A stretch of DNA of 62,219 bases from Oligoflexia bacterium (GTDB lineage Bacteria > Bdellovibrionota > Bacteriovoracia > Bacteriovoracales > Bacteriovoracaceae), in contig JADGAN010000031.1 in the NCBI GenBank assembly GCA_015231955.1, forward strand, positions 1 to 62,219, read 5' to 3'. Position numbers and translations under genes: made by a program. This document shows positions 1-9,322 of this stretch, piece by piece (the stretch's first letter is position 1; every line of letters starts with the position of its first letter). The notes under the pieces are model-generated. The model saw nothing but the letters and a program-made list of their open reading frames with translations, was not told the origin of the DNA and did no database searches.

Positions 1-81
1 TTGAAACCGTATACCGTCCCCGCTAGCTTCACACTGGAACTGCTAACAAATACTGCTACCAGCTACCCTGCTACCTGCTTG

Positions 82-114
82 CTGGATTTGTAAAACTGTT
101 TTACTGGAATCCAG
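82..114. other. Strong two-part hairpin downstream of the first gene
   Basis: Outer arms CTGGATT (82-88) and AATCCAG (108-114) enclose inner arms GTAAAA/TTTTAC around a CTG loop. It lies about 75 bases past the stop of the minus-strand gene ending at 191. There is no T-run on the minus strand, so it is not a classical terminator for that gene. The rest of positions 1-190 is a low-complexity stretch rich in CTGCTACC-like units with no gene seen. Confidence 0.4.
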
Positions 115-190
115 TTTAAACTTACAATAGTGGAGATGGCTTTTTTGCAATGTCGGTGATTATTACATAAGAGTAAATTGCATAAGATTT

Positions 191-2620
191 TTAGTGCGTT
201 AAAGTTTTGAGTAATCCTTCTGCAAGTTTATTGATGATTTGTTTATTGTCCGCAGAAAAGTCGTCATAGATCGGCATTAATGCTCCTGGAATACAGGCAA
301 CAAATGTAGGGTCATCTTTGTTATCAGCAATAAATTGTTTTAACTCGCTTTCTCCTACAAATAATTTTTTAAAAAGGAGATCTTTTTTTGCTGCAATATT
401 ATCGCTATTTTTAGTGTAAAAATCTCTAATTTCCTGTACTGTTGGATTGTTTTTTTTGATCAGCTTTTTGAAATAATCTTTCCATTGCGGTTGAGTTAAG
501 ACGTATTGGGCGATTTCCCCATCTGCCTTTCCGTTTTTTATAAGAGTTTCGACCCATTCAGGGTGATCTTTCCATTGTGGTTGAGTCAAAACGTATTCGG
601 CGATTGGCCAATCTGCCTTTCCGTTTTTTATAAGGGCCTCGACCCATTCAGGGCGATCTTTCCATTGTGGTTGAGTTAAGACGTATTGGGCGATTTCCCC
701 ATCTGCCTTTCCGTTTTTTATAAGGGCCTCGACCCATTCAGGGTGATCTTTCCATTGTGATTTAGTTAATACGTATACGGCGATTGCCCTATCTGCCTTT
801 CCGTTTTTTATAAGGACTTCGACCCATTCAGAGTGGTCTTTCCATTGTGGTTGAGACAAAACGTATTGGGCGATTTCCCAATCTAACTTTCCGTTTTTTA
901 TAAGGGCCTCGCTCCATTCAGGATGATCTTTCCAGTGTGGTTGAGACAAAACGTATTGGGCCATTTCCCTATCTGCCTTTCCATTTTTTATAAGAGTTTC
1001 CACTTCTTCTGGGAAGTAGCTACTCAGCGTTTTACTAAACCACACTTTTGGAAATTTATCCAATCCCGCCATTTTGCTAGTGAGAAACTCTTTGAATACT
1101 GCCTGCTCTTGCTGACTTAAAGTTAAATATTTCAGCTCTGCTTTTCGATCCATTCGCGATAGATATCCAAAGTCATTTCCTAGATTATTAGTCAAAATTC
1201 TATCAGCATAATCAAACAAAGAAATACCTTTCTCCTTCTCAAAAACTCTATGAATACAATCTTTATTTTTAATTATCAATATTGAAGAATCGTCAGTTGC
1301 CCTCTCAAAATCTACTCCTTGAACGGCATTGCCATCAAGTTCCATGACAATCATCATCCCTGAACTGTAAAAACCTTCCTCTCCAGTAGAAACATAAAGG
1401 CCATCTCCATACTTAGCATTTTCATTACTAGCACCACTTCTCGAGATCAGCGCATTGATCGTGTCATCATAAGGACGTAAAATATTTTCAAAAGCACTCA
1501 TCTCTTTTACCACGTGATTAATTCTGCTTATTCCTAAATCTTTAGCACGCACACTCCCCTCGACGTCACCACATTTATGAAGACGCTTAAGTGGTGCTTT
1601 GTTTATCCACCATTTAAGCCCCCCTACCTCTTCATTAATGTTCAAAGAGGAGAGTTTGCTTCTAAGCGATGCCTCTTCAGGTAGTCCCCAAAAACTCCCT
1701 CCCAGTAACTCATGAGACCTCTCTACATCGAGGGAGTTGGCCATCAATTTCTTTCCATTAAATTCCAACCAACTTTTTTGGTATTGATTGGCATTTTTGA
1801 TGCTTGCAGGATCAAAATCAGCAATAATCTGGGCCAAAAGTAAGTATTCTTTAGTGCCTTGCTTAGGCACTTTAAGGCCGTACTGCAAGGCCTTGATTAA
1901 ATAACGAATAACTGAAAATATTTGTGGATTGCCGGTGCTCTTATCTTTATAGCGAGCAGTTGTTGTGTGCGCTGGACTTTCTAGGTAACTAATTTGATTG
2001 TTAACGACATCACTTAAAAACATGCGAGTGCCGGACGATTGCTTCCACTGTTTAAGATCGCGTACCCGCATCTCACCGTCATTAGGGTCAGTGATTTCAA
2101 TCATCGCTTGCGAATTGCTATCGGTATGCTGCTTTAAAAAGTCGGTATCTCCTTCATAGTTTGCACCCAGAAGCGCTTCTTTCGTTCCATTTTGTACGCG
2201 CAGTGGCCGCACTTCCCAGGCGGTATGCTTATCTTGCATATAAGGGAACTTCTTTTCGAGATAAGCTTGAAGTGTGTTGATCTGTTCAGGCGTTCCGTCC
2301 ATAACGATATCATAATCCTGACTGCTATTAAACATGGAGCTTAAGTCATAATCAAAGCGATGGGGATTGTACTTTTTATGTTCTAGCTCTTGCTCTAAAT
2401 CACGATGCACATAATGAGCATAGGCCGCTGCAGTTCCTCCTAAGAGGTAACAATGAACCTGAAGTTCAATGCACTTATTGCGAATTTCATTAAACTCCCC
2501 TACACGAGAAATACGCTCACCGATTGCTTGCTCTAAAAGATCTGCATCAATGAGTGCATACGAGACCGTTGCCTCAAAAAGGAAAACAAATGATGCCAGA
2601 AGTAATAGAATTTTATTCAT
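191..2620 (-). CDS. Secreted protein: nucleotidyltransferase-like N-terminus, ART-like centre, 30-residue repeats
   Basis: The start is ATG 2620: AAAGGAG lies 6 bases upstream, better than the TTG one codon earlier, giving 809 residues. A Sec signal peptide covers about residues 1-22. Residues 58-110 carry LLGGTAAAYAHYV followed by QDYDIVMDG. This GG...DxD arrangement is typical of nucleotidyltransferase-fold proteins (GG61-62, D102, D104). A middle segment with YGDGLYVST, then SSGMMIVMELD, resembles the NAD-binding edge of ADP-ribosyltransferases; that match is by eye only. Six consecutive 30-residue units of type HPEWVEALIKNGKAD...YVLTQPQWKD follow, probably a two-helix solenoid. The C-terminal ~90 residues are unassigned. 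Nothing nearby suggests an operon. A secreted NTase or ART with a binding solenoid is one possible reading; no activity can be asserted. Confidence 0.75.
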   Translation of the reverse strand: MNKILLLLASFVFLFEATVSYALIDADLLEQAIGERISRVGEFNEIRNKCIELQVHCYLLGGTAAAYAHYVHRDLEQELEHKKYNPHRFDYDLSSMFNSSQDYDIVMDGTPEQINTLQAYLEKKFPYMQDKHTAWEVRPLRVQNGTKEALLGANYEGDTDFLKQHTDSNSQAMIEITDPNDGEMRVRDLKQWKQSSGTRMFLSDVVNNQISYLESPAHTTTARYKDKSTGNPQIFSVIRYLIKALQYGLKVPKQGTKEYLLLAQIIADFDPASIKNANQYQKSWLEFNGKKLMANSLDVERSHELLGGSFWGLPEEASLRSKLSSLNINEEVGGLKWWINKAPLKRLHKCGDVEGSVRAKDLGISRINHVVKEMSAFENILRPYDDTINALISRSGASNENAKYGDGLYVSTGEEGFYSSGMMIVMELDGNAVQGVDFERATDDSSILIIKNKDCIHRVFEKEKGISLFDYADRILTNNLGNDFGYLSRMDRKAELKYLTLSQQEQAVFKEFLTSKMAGLDKFPKVWFSKTLSSYFPEEVETLIKNGKADREMAQYVLSQPHWKDHPEWSEALIKNGKLDWEIAQYVLSQPQWKDHSEWVEVLIKNGKADRAIAVYVLTKSQWKDHPEWVEALIKNGKADGEIAQYVLTQPQWKDRPEWVEALIKNGKADWPIAEYVLTQPQWKDHPEWVETLIKNGKADGEIAQYVLTQPQWKDYFKKLIKKNNPTVQEIRDFYTKNSDNIAAKKDLLFKKLFVGESELKQFIADNKDDPTFVACIPGALMPIYDDFSADNKQIINKLAEGLLKTLTH
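476..1015 (-). repeat. Six in-frame 90-bp tandem repeats inside the first gene
   Basis: Six 90-bp units encode 30-residue repeats with consensus HPEWVEALIKNGKAD and YVLTQPQWKD. Units differ mainly at the residues after KAD (RE, WE, RA, GE, WP, GE). The DNA copies are close enough to suggest recent expansion, and any unit gain or loss keeps the reading frame. The repeats are coding, without spacers, so they are not a CRISPR. Confidence 0.9.
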
Positions 2621-3243
2621 CAAAAACTCCTTTAAAGAATCATTTATTTTAACGTGAAATCTTATGTGCTAAAGATATTTTCCTGAAGAAGTATGAATTA
2701 TTGAGGAGATAGGTATCTGTATTCTCCATTTAGTGGATTTGTTTAGGCATATTTTCAAGGCATAAAATAAAAGCATAAACAAAATCTATTCTTGTCTGTC
2801 GGCATTGTTTATAAGCGATAGCGAGATGATGCTGGTGCAAATAAGTCGTAAGTAATAAATGTTAGCATTCATTTCATAGGCCACACCACAATGCTTGAAT
2901 TAGCAGCAATAGCTGATTGTGGCCCTATGAATTGAATGTTAGTTGGACTAAAGCGAAGAAGAACCTTGGTCTACGGGGATTCAATGGTGCTGTTTGTAAC
3001 AAATATTTGAAATTTAACAAATTTTAAAAAAAGACTTTTTATTCTGAATAATTTTACTTTTAAATTCATTTTTAATTTCCATTTTGGTTTTTCTTTTTGT
3101 CGGAAAGTTATCTGACTTTCTTTATTCTTAAAAAATTTCGCAATCGAGATCCAAGCCGCTAGGCCTTTAGTCCAACTGTGATTATTGTATAAGACAACAC
3201 ACCTTCAGTTATTGATACCTGCAGGGAGAAATATTAAAGGTAG
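2621..3243. other. Long non-coding gap with a 13-bp inverted repeat
   Basis: No plausible gene on either strand in about 620 bases. Positions 2941-2953 (AGTTGGACTAAAG) and 3165-3177 (its exact reverse complement) form a perfect 13-bp inverted repeat around a ~211-base AT-rich interior. Just left of it, TTCATAGGCCACA near 2874-2887 pairs imperfectly with GTGGCCCTATGAA near 2920-2932. The gap separates two convergently unrelated minus-strand units and may hold the promoter of the 191-2620 gene. Confidence 0.55.
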
Positions 3244-3924
3244 CTACAATAGCAAACGATACCCGATTCCGGCCTCAGTGATAATAATTTTTTTTCCAAG
3301 AGGCATCTCCACTTTTTTTCTTAGTTGAGCAACATAAACGCGAAGGTAGTGAGAATTTTCTTGATTGTTGGGTCCCCAAATCGTTTTTAATATTTGGGTT
3401 TGGGTTACAATTCTACCCGCATTTAATGCGAGAATTTTAAAGAACTCAAACTCTTTGGAAGTTAATTTTATAGAGAACCCGCGGACTTTTACCTCATGGC
3501 CTGCAAGATCGATAGATAACTCCCCAAAGGTGAGCAGAGGCAGCTCTTGGTTGCGCTCCAGATGGCGAATGGCCACCCGAATTCGTGCAAGCAGTTCGGG
3601 AGGATGAAAGGGTTTGATGAGATAATCATCAGCGCCTAAATCGAGCAGCTTGACTTTGTCATCATCTTCTTTGTTGGCAGTAAGTACGATAATTGGAGTT
3701 TTAGACCATTCACGAATGCGCACTAAAACTTCATCTCCTTTTATATCTGGTAAATCCAAATCGAGGATGATGATGTCGGGAGTTTGTGAAGCCGCCATGT
3801 TGAGGCCCTCTTCTCCGCTCGCGGCTTCGTAAGGAGCATACCCATTGGCAGTGAAGAGGTGAAAGAGTAGTTTGCGAATAGTGACCTCATCATCAATATA
3901 GAGAATTTTATATTTTTTTGTCAT
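3244..3924 (-). CDS. kdpE: KdpE response regulator
   Basis: OmpR-family regulator of 226 residues that works with KdpD to activate the kdp operon when potassium is low. The receiver domain (about 1-120) shows the acidic pair D11-D12, phospho-acceptor D55 in IIILDLDLPD, T in VLTAN and K in LIKPF. The winged-helix DNA-binding domain (about 128-226) ends with the typical YLRVYVAQLRKK and GIGYRL elements. Its start overlaps the end of kdpD by 4 bases (ATGA), so translation is probably coupled. Last gene of the kdp unit. Confidence 0.96.
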   Translation of the reverse strand: MTKKYKILYIDDEVTIRKLLFHLFTANGYAPYEAASGEEGLNMAASQTPDIIILDLDLPDIKGDEVLVRIREWSKTPIIVLTANKEDDDKVKLLDLGADDYLIKPFHPPELLARIRVAIRHLERNQELPLLTFGELSIDLAGHEVKVRGFSIKLTSKEFEFFKILALNAGRIVTQTQILKTIWGPNNQENSHYLRVYVAQLRKKVEMPLGKKIIITEAGIGYRLLL

Positions 3925-6650
3925 AGATTCTCCTCATGAATGGGCGGAGGTGTTTTTAAGGGAAGTTCGATGATAAAGGCCAGCCCCTTGCCATTAAGGG
4001 AGGGGACAACATGGATGCTTCCTTGGTGGAGTTCAATAATACTTTTTACAATGCTAAGACCAAGACCGGTGCCTCCAGGTTTACTCTTGGGTACTCTAAA
4101 GAGTTTATCAAAGAGTTGCTTGTGGTATTGCTCATCAACACCGGGGCCGTGGTCTTGGTAGTAGAGTGTCCAGGTGGCACCGTGAGGAGGCATAAGCTTA
4201 AAGATAATCGCCTTGTCTTGCAAAGAGTATTTGATGGAATTTAGAATCAAGTTTTGCAATACCTGTTCTAGTAAGCGTCCATCGATAAAAACCAGGGGAA
4301 AATCTTCTGGGATCTCTTTGCTGATATGAAATGTTTTTAGTTCCTCTTGGAAGAGAGATATCGCATTGTCGATCAGCTCGTTAAGATCGAACCAATCGTT
4401 TTTAAGGGAGAGCATACCACTATCAATTCTGGAAATATCAAGAATGTTGTCGACCACTCTACGTAATCGATCAACTGCATCCTTTAAGCTTTGATTTAAA
4501 TGTTTTACAGGAGATGCATCGTGCCTATTATTGGTTAAGGCATCAACAAAACCAGTGATTGCTGTAAGTGGTGTCTTTATTTCATGAGAGACAGAATTGA
4601 GTAGCGTTTGATGAAGTTTTTCTGACTGCTTAAGTTTTTCACTTTCTAGAGAGGATTCGTGAAAAAGTTCTCGCTGCAAATATAAAGCGAGTTGAGAAGC
4701 AATGGTCAGAAGGATTTCCCGATCTCTAAGGATGAGTGGTGATTCGGTATTGAGTTGGATGCCCATAATGCCAACAGTATCGTTTCTGGCAATTAAAGGG
4801 ACAAACAGTGCTGGTGCATCAGAAAGGTTATCGGTCCATTTGCCTGCAGGTTTGCCTTTTTCGAAGGCCCAGAGGGCCGCATCCCATGCTTGGGGACGGT
4901 TAAAAACCCAGTCACTACCTTTTTTAAAGTGTTCGATGATTCCAACATCAATTCGAATGGTAATCGCTACGTAGGCATTCAAAAAATCGGAAAGTGAGCT
5001 AGTGATGCGATCAATGCACTCTTCTTTGTTTTCCGATTCCACAATAATTTGTGAAAAGCGATAGAGAGAGCGGCTTTTTTCCTCTTGCTGTCTTAGAAGG
5101 GACTGATTCTTCTTCACACTACTGGTGAGTATTCCCGTTATGGTCGAGACAAAAAAGAAGATTAGTGCAAGTGTAATATCATCAAGAGACTCTATGATAA
5201 AAGTATGCAGTGGTGGAATGAAGAAAAAATTCCAAATTTGGATAGCGAGAAAAGAGGCCCAAATGGTTGGCCCCACAGGAAAAAATAGGCCTGCGAGAGT
5301 TACGCTAAAAAGGAAAATAAGGCCGATTGATCTATAGGGAAGAAGCCCAGTATCGTGAATCAAAAATTTACTAAGAAATCCAATGAGCATTACATAGAGA
5401 GAGGAGTAAATGTAGTAGCTATATTTTAATTTTAGGTTAAGCGAAATTTTTTTGAATTTTTTGAATGATTGCAAGGGAAGAGGATGGTGACGAACCAAGT
5501 GGATAGAGACATTGTTGTTCATCTTATTAAGCTTATCTACAAAACCACCTCCTCTTAAAAGATTTAAAAAGGGATGAAATCCCGGCTTACCAATGACAAT
5601 TTGAGTGATATTGTTCTCTTTGCAGATGCGATCGATTCCTTGAACCAAATCCACTTCAGAGGAGAGTAGCACTGTTGCTCCAAGTTCTCTCGCCAAATCT
5701 AAATTACGAGATACTCGTGTCTCAATTTTTGGTGATATCGATTTTCCAGTATCAATGTAGGCAGTAAACCATGGACAGCGAAGATTGGTGGCAACTTGCT
5801 TGGTAAACCTAATTAAATGCTCTGAATGCATTCCGTATCCAAGCGCCAGCAATATTTTGTCCTGGGTTTTCCATACACGATTTTTGATACTGCTCTCACT
5901 TAAGAGAGCAAGCTCCTTATCCACTTTATCTGCAGAAAAACGCAATAAGATTTGTCTTAGTGCCGTAAGTTTATTCTCTTTAAAAAAATTTTCAGCAGCG
6001 ATATGCGCCTTATCCCCTAGATAAACTTTTCCCTCTTTCAAGCGCTTTAAGAGATCAACAGGAGGAATGTCAATAATCTCTATATGGTCAGCGCGTTCAA
6101 TGACTGAGTCTGGAACCGTTTCATGAATGGTTATTTCTGTGATTCCTTCAACGTCATCTTTGCGGCTTTCGATATGCTGTATATTAAGAGCGCTATAAAC
6201 ATCAATACCATTTTCAAGGAGTTCGAAGACGTCTTGCCAGCGCTTGGGATGCCTGGAGCCGAGGGGATTGGTATGAGCTAATTCATCGACCACCACGAGC
6301 TGAGGACGCCTTCGCAAAACAGTTTCTACGTCAAACTCTTCAATCATAACCCCACGATGCTCAACAATCTTTCGAGGCAAAAGAGTAAGCCCTTGGAGTT
6401 TTTCTTCCGTCTCTTTGCGCCCATGAGTATCTACTATTCCCACAATAACATCGATACCTTCAGCTAAGCGCTGATGGGCCGAAGAGATCATGGCATAGGT
6501 TTTTCCAACTCCTGCGGCCATTCCCAAGAAAATCCTCAAACGCCCCTCTGACATTGTTTTTTCTGCACGTTTAATTGATGCTAAGATTTTATCAGGATCC
6601 GGTCTTACCTCTTCCAAACGCTCCCTCCTTATCCATTTCCATTTCATCAA
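3921..6650 (-). CDS. kdpD: KdpD sensor histidine kinase
   Basis: Membrane sensor kinase of 909 residues controlling KdpE. The N-terminal KdpD domain begins with RPDPD and has Walker A GMAAGVGKT (43-51). A Usp-like domain follows, then four membrane segments around 405-515. Next come a GAF-like region, a HisKA domain with H689 in SVSHEIKTPL, and an HATPase domain with DHGPG and GTGLGLS. The start overlaps the end of kdpC by 59 bases. RPDPD begins at residue 16, so the true start must lie upstream of it and a sizeable overlap is unavoidable. Length and domain order are normal for the family. Confidence 0.96.
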   Translation of the reverse strand: MMKWKWIRRERLEEVRPDPDKILASIKRAEKTMSEGRLRIFLGMAAGVGKTYAMISSAHQRLAEGIDVIVGIVDTHGRKETEEKLQGLTLLPRKIVEHRGVMIEEFDVETVLRRRPQLVVVDELAHTNPLGSRHPKRWQDVFELLENGIDVYSALNIQHIESRKDDVEGITEITIHETVPDSVIERADHIEIIDIPPVDLLKRLKEGKVYLGDKAHIAAENFFKENKLTALRQILLRFSADKVDKELALLSESSIKNRVWKTQDKILLALGYGMHSEHLIRFTKQVATNLRCPWFTAYIDTGKSISPKIETRVSRNLDLARELGATVLLSSEVDLVQGIDRICKENNITQIVIGKPGFHPFLNLLRGGGFVDKLNKMNNNVSIHLVRHHPLPLQSFKKFKKISLNLKLKYSYYIYSSLYVMLIGFLSKFLIHDTGLLPYRSIGLIFLFSVTLAGLFFPVGPTIWASFLAIQIWNFFFIPPLHTFIIESLDDITLALIFFFVSTITGILTSSVKKNQSLLRQQEEKSRSLYRFSQIIVESENKEECIDRITSSLSDFLNAYVAITIRIDVGIIEHFKKGSDWVFNRPQAWDAALWAFEKGKPAGKWTDNLSDAPALFVPLIARNDTVGIMGIQLNTESPLILRDREILLTIASQLALYLQRELFHESSLESEKLKQSEKLHQTLLNSVSHEIKTPLTAITGFVDALTNNRHDASPVKHLNQSLKDAVDRLRRVVDNILDISRIDSGMLSLKNDWFDLNELIDNAISLFQEELKTFHISKEIPEDFPLVFIDGRLLEQVLQNLILNSIKYSLQDKAIIFKLMPPHGATWTLYYQDHGPGVDEQYHKQLFDKLFRVPKSKPGGTGLGLSIVKSIIELHQGSIHVVPSLNGKGLAFIIELPLKTPPPIHEENL

Positions 6651-7170
6651 GCGCCAAATTCAACAGAAGAATGTTTACTCTTGGTTGCCCAAGAATAGCA
6701 AACTCTTTCTCTTTGGTTAATGCAAAAACCAGATGATGAAGTTTTAATATTTGATCATCGGTTAACTTTCTCGCTTTAGCAATACGCTGAATTTGCAAAG
6801 AGGCGCTTACTGGTGATACATGGGGATCTAGTCCCGATGCTGAGGAAAATAACATCTCTTCTCCTGCTGGATCCGAGTGTTGTTGTCGCTTCAGTAATTC
6901 TGCGTGTAATAGCTTGGAGGTGGGTGCTTGGTTGCTCGCTCCAGAGGGAAATAGGGAGTAGTTTCTGGCAGAAGGACGAGGCCAAAAGTAGTGCTCTTGT
7001 GTAAAGGGTTGGGCCAAAAGTTCACTACCAATGGCCTTTCCCGCTTTGATGACAATGCTCCCATTTGCCTTATAGGGAAAGAAGAGTTGTGCAAAAGCTG
7101 TCATCACTAGCGGATAAAACACACCTGTGAGCAAAGTAAAAAAGAGCAGCGTTTTAATAGAAGCTAGCAT
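6592..7170 (-). CDS. kdpC: KdpC subunit of the K+-transporting ATPase
   Basis: 192 residues, the usual KdpC length. One N-terminal membrane helix (about 5-25, LFFTLLTGVFYPLVMTAFAQ) anchors a periplasmic domain. Family hallmarks visible are the GS(E)LLAQPF stretch, YFWPRPSA and SGLDPHVSPV. KdpC stabilises the KdpA-KdpB complex and raises its affinity for ATP. It begins 18 bases after kdpB, with GGATT ahead of the start, and its last 59 bases overlap kdpD. Confidence 0.95.
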   Translation of the reverse strand: MLASIKTLLFFTLLTGVFYPLVMTAFAQLFFPYKANGSIVIKAGKAIGSELLAQPFTQEHYFWPRPSARNYSLFPSGASNQAPTSKLLHAELLKRQQHSDPAGEEMLFSSASGLDPHVSPVSASLQIQRIAKARKLTDDQILKLHHLVFALTKEKEFAILGQPRVNILLLNLALDEMEMDKEGAFGRGKTGS

Positions 7171-7188
7171 GGTGAATCCTTTATTCTT

Positions 7189-9294
7189 CTAGATGAGTCC
7201 AATCGTTGTAATAAATAAGTCGATAAGCTTAATTCCCACAAAGGGGGCCACTACTCCGCCAACACCGTAGAGAAGTAAATTTTTTTTAAGTAGTAATTCC
7301 GTCGGCAAGTTTTGATATTGCACCCCTTTTAAAGCAAGTGGGGTAAGCGCAACAATAATAAGCGCATTAAAAATCACAGCACTAAGAATGGAACTCTCTG
7401 GACTTGAAAGCTGCATAATATTCATTATGCTTAAAGGGCCAAACGGCGTAGAGTTTGAAGTGGCGTAGACTGCTGCAAACATCGCCGGAAGAATGGCAAA
7501 GTATTTGGCAATATCGTTGGCAAATGAAAAAGTGGTCAACGCACCTCTGGTCATCAGCAGTTGTTTTCCAACCTCTACAACATTCATAAGCTTTGTAGGG
7601 TCGCTATCCAAATCGACCATATTCCCCGCCTCTTTTGCCGCCTGAGTTCCCATATTCATGGCAAGGCCCACATCGGCCTGAGCTAATGCTGGCGCATCGT
7701 TAGTTCCATCGCCAGTCATTGCCACCATATGTCCCTTTTTTTGCTCTTCTCTGATCTTTTTCAGTTTATCTTCAGGTGTGGCCTCCGCAATATAATCATC
7801 AACTCCCGCCTCTTTGGCGATCGAAGCTGCAGTTAGTGGATTATCACCAGTAATCATGATCGTCTTGATGCCGATCTTTCTTAACTCTGCAAACTTTTCT
7901 TTAATCCCCTCTTTGACGATATCTTTGAGATGAATCACACCTAAAGTTTTTTGGTCGTTAACCACGACCAGCGGTGTTCCTCCTTGCTCAGAAACCCTTC
8001 TCGCTTGCTTTCGCACCTCTTCCGATTGTGCTATCCCATGTTTGTCCGCATACTTTAAAATCGCCTCTAAGGCACCTTTACGGATCGACTGCTTGGGTAG
8101 ATTTTCGGTTTTAATATCAATACCGCTCATCCTAGTTTCTGCAGTAAATGGTACGAAAAGAAGCAGGTTAGATTTAGGCAGTGTATAGGAGCAAGAGATT
8201 GCTAAGCAAAGTTCAACAATCGATTTTCCCTCTGGCGTTTCATCGGCCAGCGAGGCCAAGTGGGCCGCATAGGCCAGCTCTGGAAGCGAGACCCCTTCGG
8301 CCGGTAACAACTCATAGGCCTGGCGATTGCCATAGGTGATTGTACCAGTCTTATCGAGTAATAAAACAGAGATATCACCAGCAGCTTCAACCGCTCGTCC
8401 ACTTTTAGCAATAACATTGCTTTTGAGCAGACGATTCATTCCCGAAATTCCGATGGCACTTAGTAGTCCACCAATGGTGGTGGGAATAAGGCAAACGAGG
8501 AGGGAGGCGAGCACGGGCAGAGAAAGCGATAGTGGTAGTGGTAGTGATGAAGAGAGTAGCTTTTGAGACTCTTGTATGGAGTAATTACCAAAGTATTTAA
8601 GATTAATTACCACACAGATGAGTACCACAGTAAGACCATTTAAGACCAAGGAGAGAGCAATTTCATTGGGCGTTTTCTGTCTTTTGGCCCCCTCAATTAG
8701 TGCAATCATTTTATCAACAACACTCTCTCCTCTGTTGCTAGTGATTTTAATAATGATCCAATCACTCTTGACCATTGTTCCGCCAGTAACCCCTGAACGA
8801 TCCCCGCCACTTTCACGAATGACCGGGGCCGATTCACCGGTGATTGCCGATTCATCAACGCTTGCTACCCCTTCAACCACATCACCATCCATCGGAATGG
8901 TATCGCCTGCACGACAAATCACGTGATCCCCTTTCACCAGTTCTTCCGCATCAACCAGGATCTCTCTTCTACTGGAAGTATGCAGTTCAATCAATTTTGC
9001 TTTGAGCGTGCTTTTTCCCTTTCTTAAAGAGGCCGCTTGTGCCTTGCCCTTGCCTTCAACTAATGCTTCAGAAAAATTGGCAAAGAGTACTGTAAACCAC
9101 AGCCAAAGGGAGATTTGAATATTAAAAGAAGAGAAGTTAGTCAAGGTCTCTAGTGTTGCCAAAAGCGCTCCTGCTGCAGTTACAAAAATAACAGGGTTAT
9201 AAATCAGTGTTCTAGGATCAAGTTTTAGAAAGCTCATCTGGATAAGTGATAAAATTAGCTCTCTATTCCATATGTGTGTATTTATTTTTCTCAT
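7189..9294 (-). CDS. kdpB: KdpB, P-type ATPase subunit of the K+ transporter
   Basis: 701 residues. It hydrolyses ATP to drive high-affinity K+ uptake through KdpA. Visible motifs: the actuator loop [10 protein letters not shown], the phosphorylation site DKTGT with acceptor D314, the KGA nucleotide-binding element, [10 protein letters not shown] and the hinge [12 protein letters not shown]. Membrane helices match KdpB rather than other P1 ATPases. The nearest Shine-Dalgarno (AGGAG) is about 13 bases from ATG 9294, longer than usual, so coupling to kdpA 28 bases upstream may help. Confidence 0.96.
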   Translation of the reverse strand: MRKINTHIWNRELILSLIQMSFLKLDPRTLIYNPVIFVTAAGALLATLETLTNFSSFNIQISLWLWFTVLFANFSEALVEGKGKAQAASLRKGKSTLKAKLIELHTSSRREILVDAEELVKGDHVICRAGDTIPMDGDVVEGVASVDESAITGESAPVIRESGGDRSGVTGGTMVKSDWIIIKITSNRGESVVDKMIALIEGAKRQKTPNEIALSLVLNGLTVVLICVVINLKYFGNYSIQESQKLLSSSLPLPLSLSLPVLASLLVCLIPTTIGGLLSAIGISGMNRLLKSNVIAKSGRAVEAAGDISVLLLDKTGTITYGNRQAYELLPAEGVSLPELAYAAHLASLADETPEGKSIVELCLAISCSYTLPKSNLLLFVPFTAETRMSGIDIKTENLPKQSIRKGALEAILKYADKHGIAQSEEVRKQARRVSEQGGTPLVVVNDQKTLGVIHLKDIVKEGIKEKFAELRKIGIKTIMITGDNPLTAASIAKEAGVDDYIAEATPEDKLKKIREEQKKGHMVAMTGDGTNDAPALAQADVGLAMNMGTQAAKEAGNMVDLDSDPTKLMNVVEVGKQLLMTRGALTTFSFANDIAKYFAILPAMFAAVYATSNSTPFGPLSIMNIMQLSSPESSILSAVIFNALIIVALTPLALKGVQYQNLPTELLLKKNLLLYGVGGVVAPFVGIKLIDLFITTIGLI

Positions 9295-9322
9295 AAGCTT
9301 AATTAAACTCCTATTCTTAAAA

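Noticed and set aside
476-1015. Regular 90-bp repeats as a CRISPR-like array
   Set aside because: No distinct spacers; the units are contiguous coding repeats in frame with the surrounding protein.
6776-7094. Short extra frames overlapping kdpC
   Set aside because: Shadows of kdpC, which has normal length and all family motifs.
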